This document shows, in pieces, positions 36,523 through 48,700 of a stretch of 64,000 nt of DNA (position 1 is its first letter; every line of letters begins with the position of its first letter). This stretch comes from Sipunculus nudus (taxonomy: Eukaryota > Annelida > Sipuncula > Golfingiida > Sipunculidae). Position numbers and translations under genes: made by a program. The notes below the pieces were generated by a model. It made no database searches, was not told where the DNA came from, and saw only the letters and a program-made list of their open reading frames with translations. The stretch covers positions 5,831,464 to 5,895,463 of the forward strand of contig CM049320.1 of NCBI GenBank assembly GCA_026874595.1, given 5' to 3'.

Positions 36523-39500
36523 CGAGATCGACTGTTTATGATTCAGCCTTGAAGTTAAAAAGGCTCAGTCTCTGATGACCCTGGTTTCTTGTCCTTTAAA
36601 ATATAGTTGGTCCCTATAGAGGGCACATTTTAAAATATTGGTAAAATATGCACTGTTTGAGACTGTTAGAATCGGGGACTTTCCTTTACGTAGGCCAACG
36701 TCTTAACCACTAGGCTTGCCCGCCGGGTAAAGGTCTGGTAAAAAAGAGAGGAGTGATTGCATGTTTTCTGGACAAAAGACTCTCTCTGAACTTTTATTAT
36801 GAAATTATGTTTTATAGCAAAATATAACAGGGCAATATTATTCTTTGTTTTGTTTTTTTTTTTATTATGGGAAAATACTGGAAGTGCTTTTCACTTGCGT
36901 TTTGTCCTGAAACACCAGATACGCGAATTACAATGAGTAGTAGAACTAGAAAATGAGTCAATAATGTCAGTAAGGAGTCACTTTCAAATACGGATAGGCT
37001 GTTTATTTATTGCTAATACAAGTATTAAAATCGCTATGGATTATTATTGACATATGACTTGAGGATGTGCATGTTTTATATAGAATAATATAAATGTTAG
37101 TAAGTCATTGTTTTTGGCTGTTCCCAACAAAATAAACACCGGCCACTCCAAGTCTCTCTAATATCAACATATTTCCAAGAACTCAATGTTAATGAAAATA
37201 TGACTGTAGAATGTACCTTCAACCTTTTAACCATACATAAAGTTTACTTAACTTTGATTTTCAGAACCAAATGGTTTTTTGTTTGCTTTGTTGCTTAAAT
37301 GGCTTTTATATAAAGTTTTATTTCCTAACTTTGTAAAAAAACTCCCCGTGATGCCATAACCTTATTAATGTTGTCAGGTGTCTGTATTCAGGGAGTTTTC
37401 TTTTCCCATATGATAAACACGTTTCAGTGGCCGAGCGGAGCATGACTGTTTTTTGGCAATGTAGAAAAAAAATTGTTTCTGGTCTGTCAATGTCCTGAAA
37501 CTGATACTGACCGAGGTTCTGTAAGACTTACAGTAAAGCTGAACAGCTTTCCATTTTCTATGCCGGTGTGATCACACGTGACTCTATGATATATTTTACG
37601 ATATATATTTGAGCAAAATTTATTTTAGACTTTCCTCAATTGAACTCTTCAAGAGAAATATCCTAACTCTTTATACCATAGTTAAGATTACAATCAGTTT
37701 CCTTGGTTGAAATGATCTGTTTTTCCAGTTTTCCAGGAGGTGTGAATAACTCTGTTTGCAATGTTACCGTTGGCATAAGCGAAAATACTATCGACCCACT
37801 ACCAAGGGATGCATATATAGGTAAATCCGTACGTAACAGATAAGTTATGATGGAATAACACCCTAGTCTCAGATATCTGCCCTGTAGCATTGTTAAAATG
37901 TTAGTCACCTCCCTGTATTTTGGGAAGCACATGTATTTATTAAGAAAATTAACCATACACCAAATAAATGTAAATTGTTCTTCGACAAATATAATGTTAA
38001 TTGTCCTAAGAAATGTAATATTATGGGGATTATGAAATATATAACTAATATTTCGATGAGACCAATCTAAGACATCCCCAAAGAATATAAATTTATTGTA
38101 TAACCTATACAACCTTTCCACTGTATCTGAAAACCTATGTTAAAAGTATTTTGTCAGGTCTTGCGCAATACCTATTTATGTGATAGCATGAATATTCAAA
38201 TTTACTTATGAATCTTAACAAATATCAAATGAACTAATCAATGTTATATGCACAAAAGCACAAGCTATATTCTTAATATAATACATCCATGTAATGAAGT
38301 ATTTAATACATTTTAATATAATGCAACAATTCTGTAATATGTGATTTACAACAATGTTGTTATATAATCAATCTAATTAAGGATTATATATATATATATA
38401 TATATATTTAATTTTAATATAAATTTTATGATAATTATCCATTTCATTATTGTACATATAAAAAGTATAAACAAACGCTTATATGCATAAATCTGATATG
38501 ACTTACTGTTTAATGTCCTGAACGTGACAGTGGCACTTCTGTTGCTCATACCGTAGATATTGAGTGCCACAAGAAACACTTCGTACTGAGTCAATGGACT
38601 GAGCTTTGCCAGCACCAAACGGCGTGTGAATTTATTCAATCCCGTCACCACCTTGGCCTGAACGACGCCTCCCATTGGCCAGTGGGTCATCTCCAAACCT
38701 GTGACGTCATCAGACTCTCGCACATCCCAAGATATCGTTGCTTCTCGCGGGAGCACACTGTCCAAGGTCAGATTGCAAGGAGGCGCAGGCGGTCCTGAAA
38801 TACAAACGAAACGATTTAATTCTAATAAATCCTAAAATTATAAACCAAGCAGTTATTTCTTTGAGCTTCAGAGGTGGAAATGGTTGAAAGTGTAACGCCC
38901 ACGTGCACTCCTGGGGTGTTTATCACAGCTTCGTTTATTTGTGTCAGAGCAGGAATGTCTTGAATTACCTTTACCATAACCTGTGAATAGGTGAACTACT
39001 ATTTTGAAAAATGTTAATGACTTCTAGGGTCAACAAGTTTAATTTCGAGCCCATTTCAAGAACAGTGCTTATAAGTACAGGACTTCACACCATTAATGTA
39101 GTTATGTAGTGCGGCATGAGCCACCGGATGCCATGAATGTTAATTAAATTTAACGCGATCTTAAAGCAGCGGGGACTGTGGGGATTTTTTTAATATTGTA
39201 ACGATTATTGTTATGTTGTGGGATAAATCTATTTACCGGCAGTGCTTAACACCATCGTTTTGTTGCAAACAATATAAATGCTAACTACAATAAGTAAGAC
39301 CTGACGTTAAATAAGTAAGACCTGCCTGTAAATAATGTCTGCAAAATGTTAGACTCTTTTAGGATTAAGAGCCGTAACGTATGTGCTGAGTTCGTTATAT
39401 AATATACCGTGAATGCCTTTTTTGATTGCAAGGATTTCAAATTTGTGATATTCGCAAAATTCCAACGAAAATAAAACCTTCGTGAATACAAGGCCATTTC

Positions 39501-42155
39501 TGCTTCCTCCGGTTAACAATAATGTAATATATAGATATAGGCCTAGCTTCAGTGGCATCTCGCGTATATTGTGTCGGTAACAATACTGGCATAAATTTTA
39601 TAGTTCAGTAATTCAAAGACTGATAATATAAATAATACCAATACATCTGTACATCTGTCTCTATTGCATGAAGAATTTCCACCTGTTTAGTGTTCCCTGA
39701 ACTCTGAGTGCTACTGAGAAAAGTTTGAGTACATATCAGGTAACTGATATCATAACTTATATATGAATTATAAATTGTGTTACTGTATGGTAAATCGTGA
39801 AAATAAACCTGAAACACTGACGTAACACTTGAGAAATGAAAATCATTTTTAACCACAAGCACAGTATTCTTATTGTTATTCTACCAGAAGACTATATGGC
39901 AAAAAGCCGTTATATCACTCTAAACATTGACGATAGACGTCCCCATGATATCAAACTCTCTTTCTGCAGATATATTCTGGCCTGGACGCTGTTCATGGAC
40001 TACTTCCGCTAGATATTATAACCAGTCTGTTATATGGCTGCCGAATATGAAGTATGTCGATTTGAATATATGTATATTCATATCAATTCTAAACGTGTAC
40101 ATATATTTATTATATATAATATACAAATGATCGAATTTAAAAGAAGAATAAGGAACAGCACAAGCTGGGCTATTATATATATACAGCACAAGGATGTAAA
40201 TTGTAAACCGAAAGTAATATTACAAACTGAAACCCCATCAGATGGCGAAAACAATCGTAGTTCTGGACAGTGGAGATGGTTGTTCTATGCATACTATTCC
40301 AAGATACGGTCAGGAAGATTTGTTCACGTCAATATAGATTTGTACATCTGGATATAAATGAATCATTGGCAGGTAAGACGTCGTTAATAAGAGAAGAGTG
40401 TATATATATGATGATACACCTGTAACCTTAGCCACAGATATATCCCAGGGTTCCATGCGGCCTGTACGCCTGCTGACAGCTATCGACAGGTGAGTCACAT
40501 GTACAGACATAAAAAACATGCACCTATATATAAAGCTGTCGGTTTTCATCAGCTGGGGGCCGTCTGTACCGTCGGTTTTACCACCTTGTTCACAGAGAAA
40601 CCATGTTGCTTCACAGATTAATATTAACGCTGTCGAGGTAACACCATTACAGTATTGAGTCTTATTTTTAAAGCATTATTTAGTTATATCTGTCTTAAGA
40701 AAAGATGCGTTTGACAAAATGTAAGGGTTGATTTTTTTTTCAGTGGCATGAGACGTAATAATATTTAATATTCGATGCTGTACGTACTAAACTGAAGTGA
40801 ATCCTAAAGTGTATTCTCTTTAATATCAATAGAATCCTAGTTGGTAGGCCAACATGCTAATTTTTTTTACTTTCGGATGAATATTTAACTCATACTGTTC
40901 CTAGAATGTTCAAAATTAAGTCGTAACAACTGTGTCCATGTATCATGTGTTACTCGCGAGTTTAAATCGTACCTGTACTCTCCTCAGCTCTTTATCCAAG
41001 TCTACCCAGCTATAGAGGGGAAACTAGTTAATTATGATAGTCATATGAAATACAGTAATAAGACTTTATTTAATATGGATATGGTGTGTCCTATACAAAG
41101 GTTGGACATATATGAAAGAATGCCCAGAGGAATGTGTGTAAGAGTTCAATAAAAATCAATTGTTGCATTGCCTCCAAATTTCGTATCGCAGTATATTGCG
41201 ATACTTCGTAGCGTATTGCGATACGTATTGCGATATTTTCCTTTTTATTAAATCTATAGGATAAAAGTGTGTTTTCTGTATAATATGTATATATATATAT
41301 ATGTTTATTTATATATATTTCTTATTTATATTATTATTATTGACAATTCTTTATCAAATTAAATATAATGTTTATAATTAAAGTTAATGCAGATCAGTTT
41401 ATTTCAGAATGAAATATTGCAAGATTACTTACTAAAGTACTGTTGACTGTTTTTAAAGCAACACTTAAATTCAAAGTCTTCTTTAGGCCTTAACATGTGA
41501 AAATAATTTGGCAATTAAAGAATTCTGAACTCTGGTTTAGCACAGAGGGACAGATCGCGTGCAAAGATACAGCCGTGTACACCACATCGGAATGCTGCCA
41601 ATTTTTAAACAAGAATGCTGTTCAGTTGACGCTTACTTTCTTGTGTAATAATAAGTCATCAAGCAGACATGCAAATTCCCTGGTATATCAGGCCTACTTG
41701 AAAATTCCCAACTAAACGTCTAAGGACGCGGTAGAGGCTTTCAATTTAAGCCTGTCAATTATCTCAATCCATTTAGATGTCTAAATTTGCAACAGAACCG
41801 TCCTTTTTACTTTTAAAAAATCAGTTTTAGGTACGTTAACAAAATATCGAAAAATATCGGTACATGTATTTGAAAACTTGATCGATATACACAATATGCG
41901 AATCAACATATCACGATATACCGATATATCGGTGATATCGCGCAGCCCATGTTGTAAGAAAGGTCGGTTCTTGCCGCCAAATTATAGGCGGTCGTAATTC
42001 TAGTGTATGACCCTCGTGCGGGATCGAGTACAGCAATCATGGTGGTAAAAAATCATTTTAACAAAAACTTGGAATAGTCATAAAGATTACTTACACAAAT
42101 TCGTGGGTTGTTATTATTTGGTATTTCCTAAGTCTCCAAGTTATCATCAAAATCC

Positions 42156-42216
<61 letters not shown>

Positions 42217-42715
42217 TTTTTTTGCGTAAGGTTGCTAAGAGTCAAACCATCTAAGTAAATAGCCAACCAACAGATAAAACAAAACAAAAACACCATATAT
42301 AATTTAAACACCACATGTATAATGATGTGTATCCTGGTGGCCTATTTGCGTAAGGAAACATATCGAGAAGGGTGCATCGAGGGTTGATGGCCTGGGGCCA
42401 CCCGGTGTCCTAAAGCCACCAATCGCGACAGTAATCTGCCACCTGTACCATTTCATATCTGTGGTTCAGTACACACAACACTGACGTGATCAGTGAATGC
42501 CGCAGGCATGCTCCGGCATACTGAGAGATGTTTGTAAGGCGAGCAACATCAAATGAAATGAGTAAACAAGTGATGACCTTTGACCCAAACAGGTGTTCCT
42601 ACAGAACTATCCACACTCACTCGTGATGTATTGAGATATAGGGCTGGGTATACCAGTCTCAATATAACTATGCCTCACTCCCTCTCATATTGGTTATATC
42701 TCTTATGTAATATAA

Positions 42716-42757
<42 letters not shown>

Positions 42758-45700
42758 ACCCCTCTGTATACAGTGATTCCTCGTTCATTTGCCACCCGTT
42801 CACTCGCCAATTGTGTCTCTATGTACACAAGACACTCTAAACAGTGTATACCTAGGCTATGCGAATTTATCCTATACTATTCTATAAGAAAGTTATTTCT
42901 GCTGATCGTGTATACAGTGTTGTTTCTATGCTGGAGTATTTTTCATGTCCTCTGTGAGTCATTCAGTTCAGTTTACAGTATTATGTTATGTACCCGGTAT
43001 TTGCATCTTTGGAGTATTTTTCTTGTCCTCTGTGAGTCATTCAGTTAAGTTTACAGTATTCTTTTATGTACCCGATATTTGCATCTTTGAAGTATTTTTC
43101 TTGTCCTCTGTGAGTCATTCAGTTAAGTTTACAGTATTATGTTATGTACCCGGTAGTTGCATCTTTGGATTATTTTCTTGGTCTGGGTGAACAAGCTCAT
43201 GGATATTTCTGAAGGCAGACCCTTAGCGCATTAATTAAAATAACCTAAAACATAGATTTAACAAGGTTCAGACAACTCATTTTATCGGGCTTGCTATGTC
43301 GCAACATTCAATGAAACTTGTGTTCCTTCGGGCACATTGTAATATGCGTCATGCGAAACTGAATCATCGTTCAGTTATTTAATTCATCGTGCACTGCATA
43401 TATAGAAGTATCCAGTATGCATAGTAGTTTTCGTTATAGTGCGATAGATCAATCGACAGGGACTGACAGATGCGATTATCGATGGCTCTGACGGATATTG
43501 CGCCGTAAGTAATGTGTAAAGCAGAAAGAGATTAAAGGGGCCCAATCACCTATAAAGCATGTTGAGATAACACGAAAAATAGTTTCTTCCCTTTAAGATA
43601 AATCTGTACCTGCCAAAACATTGCCTTGAAACCGTTTGCTTACTCCTGTAAAACAGTGTTGAAAACAGTGGACCGGGCGCGATGGCAGGTGTAAACATAA
43701 ACACAATGCGTGGGGCCATGTGCAGCGCGGAGCCTCAACACGTGTCAATCAGAAGATGCCCTCACTGACTTGGCCAAAAAAATATAATACATGTTCCCCA
43801 TGGCTGAAAAACCGCGTGTTGCCCCTATTAATCGGAACTCTGGTCACGCAGCCTTGTTATGGTAAACAAACACACGTGGACTGTGTTTACCAACACGCAC
43901 GTTCATAACAAGGTGTTTAACAGTCGTATGCGAGGAAAATGTATAAAGCAAAACTGAACTGATAGTGTGAAAGAATAGGCATAATATTGATCCTGATTAT
44001 GTCCCTTTAAGGTTTCCAACTGCGTGTATATACAGACTTGCATAAACGATTTATCATTACTTTATCCAAGGAAATGTGGAACTTCTGTAGCCTTTCTTTT
44101 TGTTTATTTTATGTTGTAGTCTCTACTGATGCATGTTAGATTGTACTCTCACCAGGTAGCTGGCCCGATTTGATGTTAGAGTATAACACATAGGTTTTTG
44201 GTTTATCGATATTTGAAAGTTAATCGATTACAGACTTGAGGTTTCCTAGAATGTCTTGAAATAAAAATACTCTGATTTCTCCCTGATAAAGTTTCAGTAT
44301 TGCATAATCATTTCGACTTAGACCAGTTGATACCTCTTTAGTTGTTGCACCGAACGTAATTAGTAAATACAGCGAAACTAAAACTCTAGGGCACGTATTG
44401 ATGCATATACATTTTGCTTTCACGAAAACAATCTATATTTCTTCACTAAAATAAATACTGTTTCGATATGTTCCAAAACGCTACCCGCTTTCTCTTTTGA
44501 ACCAAAATCAGTCCCTAAATTTCTCTTGATTTTAGGCATTTTTCTCATTTCTCATTTGTTAATGTTGGGGAAAAGATAAACTTATTTTCCATTAGTTTTC
44601 AGAATTTTAAGGTTTCCTGAGAACCCTTAAATAAGTCCATGGAAACAATATTTTCCTTATTCAAATCAGTGATGTAATGCTGACTTGGACTAAATGACTG
44701 GAACTCGAAGAAGGTGGACTTGGACTTGAACATCAAAGGGCCCTGACCCGAACTTGGACTCGAGTATTCTGGACTAGGACTTCTCACTTGGACTCGGCTG
44801 TTGCGGACTCGATTGTATCACTGATTCAAACCACTATAAAGCCCGGATACTGGAGTCATGTACATGTAGCTATATACGTCTATGTTATTGGCATAAAACT
44901 CTGTATAGGGATACGGGCAACGAACTTCAATTGAGTGAGAAAAAAATTCATTGTGACCCTTGTCCCTAATTACCCTATCGCGTCATTGTCTCGGTACTAG
45001 TTAAAGAATCGCCTACGTAGACGATTAGTGAATGCACAAATAACCTCGTGACAGATCACAGGTACCCAGGTAATACCAGTTCAGATCATATCCACACAGC
45101 ATGGTTACTTGACAATCCCCTTTTTCTAATTTAAGTCGGTCTAGATCTTGATCTCTGCATTCTTTTATCTCGGCTTATTTTCAACTGAATCAATACGGGA
45201 CGGCGAGTAATATAAGACAAGCGTTTTGTTATACGTGGCGTCATAATCATTAGCTGCTTTATATGCACAGCCATACGTGAACACATACACGTTCAATCAC
45301 TTCTTCAGGTTCATTACTTAATTACAAAAGTCCTTGTGCTTGAAGAATTAAGACATAAACCAATTTAATTGGGAAAATTCCGACCGCCTTGAATTCAAAA
45401 GAAATAACAACTGATTTTGTATGAGTTAAAGTTTTATTTTTACAAAAATTCGACCCCATTTTACGAAGTCAAGATTTCTTATCACATAGTAACTAAACTC
45501 CCGCTTAATGGAGATTGCCGTGTTTAAAAATTAAAACTAATGAACAAAGCATGTCTTATCATGTTATCAATAAACTGTTGAAGGTCATCATTGTCCTGTA
45601 TAGGTTTTTGCTTAACCGAAATGAACTAAATCGTGAACCAAACGTTAACCTCATAACCGAGATTTTATGGAAATTCTAATATTATATGAAGCTTAGTTGA

Positions 45701-48700
45701 CCAGACCAGTGTTCTCCGGTTAATCTTCGATAATTTTTCGTTAAAGCTCAAAATTAGATAAATTACAACAGAATCTATATATTGCAGTGGTGACCAAATA
45801 TGGATTGAAAATAATAAGATTTCTTTATAAACTAAATCCACTCATAATTATGATTGCAGGTGGAATCCATCTTATAGGACTATTGTCGTGTACAGCTAAT
45901 TTTGTTTTTCGTTATGAATTGTTTTTAAGTTTCACATTACATTTGTCAAATTAAATAATTTAACAGAAAAAATATAGATTTTCCTTTCCAGTAGTGATGG
46001 ATACCTGATCCTCTAACAAATGTCCCTAATAAACTTTTTATCTATGAAATTCAGATCTATACATTCCAAGACATCGCTTCCTCACAATTAAATGGCTCGC
46101 CTACAGATGGACAGAGAGACAGACCGTAATGTTGCTAATTAATAGAAGCTCTTTATTTGACAGAGTGCCACACCTGTGTTATGGTTCGATCCTGACTGAG
46201 GTTATTAATAACAGAACTCAGGCATCGGACCGGACACGTTTCCTGACAACAGGAAAACAAGGTTTCCCTCAAAGGTGAAACTATCTTTGATCAGCCATTG
46301 ATTTGCTCGTTCAGTCGTTACTTTTAACGGTAGACTGGTTGCAAGCGAGAAACCTAGAAGCCTAACCTTTTAATTTGCACCAATTTAGCATTCATCAGCT
46401 TAATAACCAATCCACACAGAGCTTCAGGTCTTCTGCTTTGACCGGGCCGGTGTTTCAACATATAACGTGCATTCAGGTCTATCATATGGACCTTTGAGGA
46501 AGTGCGAATCTTACATCTCTTTCTTTATGAGAACATTTTCATGAAATAACTCAGTTACATTGCACTTTTCATGGCAGATATTTACCAAAAGTGCAGTGTA
46601 ACCGAAGTACCTTTTATGTTGCTTTTTTGTCCTTGTTATTTTATCATAAACATTTCCACTTGATCCGCAGTGTTGGGTCAAGTTCAAGGTCGGTCATGTC
46701 TCTAATTGTAGGTTAAAAGATTCTTACAAGGGCATCGACAGTCTACATGACTGTTTCCCCGAAAAGGGGCAAACATATCAGCATGAGAAAAAGCTAGACC
46801 TTGACCTTGTCCATACAGAAAAATGTCAGTATATATAAAACATCTTTCGAAGACAGGGCCGCGTGTGTTAGTAAAATTCTTTGTGAAGTCCCCACCCCGT
46901 TGATAGGACAGGTGTTTAAGGCTAGATCGCCAATAAGTTTTTTTTTATTATTATTTTACCAGACTAACAGGGGACAAATTTGAACCCGGTATTGTTCTTT
47001 TTAATTTATCTTATTTTCAAGTTCCTGAACTACAAAGCCTATCATATCATAAAATTTATTTCATCTAAATGGCTTTCGACGTGGACTGCTTCTGCTGACA
47101 GCTCTTCCTCTAATATACATTTCAATATTAATGTATCACTTAATTATCCTAATACCAACAAGGCTTGCTGAGCGACCGAAAACCTATTGTTCTGCTTTAA
47201 AGTCTACATATTAACATATCATAAAACAGGACAACTAGGTTTTTTTATAAATCGAGTCTACTAGTATAGAGCTAATACCACTTTACGGCACGAGTCAATG
47301 ACGTCGCGTGATTGATGGAAAAACAGGGCGGATCGAGATAACAGGGCACGCACGTACACTCTACTGACCCAAGTTCACGAGTTCCCGTCCAATTAACGTG
47401 ACACGTGACTTCATCGAGTCTCCTCTGAGCTATTGATCAAGCGTTTAACCCGCATCCGTTAAATAATTGCTTCGTGTTGCACCATGCAAATCGATCACTC
47501 TTGTTACCAGAATTTACCATAAGCGAAACAAGGCAAGGAAAAGACACTTTCACTCTGTGGATGAAACCTGATATAAACCATATACTCACAATGGCTGCTC
47601 TGTTGACTGTATAGTAATAAGACTCGGTCTTACGAAGCTGTCTCTCTGAAAACACGGTTTGAGGATTGTTTATAGAGCTATCTTTCTACGGATGACGCAC
47701 TGGTTGCCGTCGCCGAGAGCGTATGCGTTCATTCCCGTCTGTGTGTGTTTGTGTGTCAATTTTTGTCCACATCAGAACTGATGCAATCACGAATTTATTC
47801 TCAAAAAATTTTAGAGTATATTTATGGAATGGGCCAATGAAGAATTTAGATTAGATGTTAGTGTGGATTTTTACCTTTACATGGCGGAGGCTTGCATTCC
47901 GTACAATGCAGATTTCAAGTTACACGTGTTACTGTTTATTCAGTTACGATAGGTAAGTATACACCTCAGTAGTGTCGAGAATATACTGCGTTCAAGGACA
48001 AGTTTATAAACACCTTTCTGCTAATATTCTATCGTATACAATTCATGAGCAATTCAAGATCAGCAGATCAGCTGCTCGACTATTTATGATAATTCAATAA
48101 AAATTAAAATAGTTTAAATGGTGTATAGTCTACGACTAGTCTTCTTGTTTTTGGAAGAGCCTCAGAGCAAGATGGCGGCGTTCGCTCTAACATTTGCTTT
48201 CGTGTGTCATATAGGAGGTTACAAAGACCGCTTGTACGTGTCACAAGCCAATATGATGGGTAATTCCGTTTTGATAGTATTTCCATGTACCCGAAATAAG
48301 TCTAGATGAAGACAAGGAATCTGTCGCTATAAAAACGACTGCTTTTCGATTCACGTCAAGTTCTTTTGATAAAATTAGATTTCATACAAGCGAGAGTATA
48401 CAGTATTCTGTTGCATGTTGTTTCCTGTCATAGCGCAAAAGGTGGAATTATTAAATAAAGAAAAACTATCCCTCCAAAACAGTATATAACCATTCAACTG
48501 AAGCATCAAACAGATTAACCAACAGGCTGAGATTGTGTCTGTATTAATATATCTTAAAATTGAGAAAAAAATGAGTAAACTTTAAAAAAAATACAGGTGG
48601 CTCCACCAGTCTGCAGAAACTAATAAAAACACTTAATGGTCAATATCCATGCAAAGATGCATGGTGGTCTCTGGATTAGTTGTTCAGATACTTCAGCTTT

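Noticed and set aside
41497-41715. Coding frame inside the possible hAT-like element as transposase
   Set aside because: No recognisable transposase motif. The frame is short and isolated.
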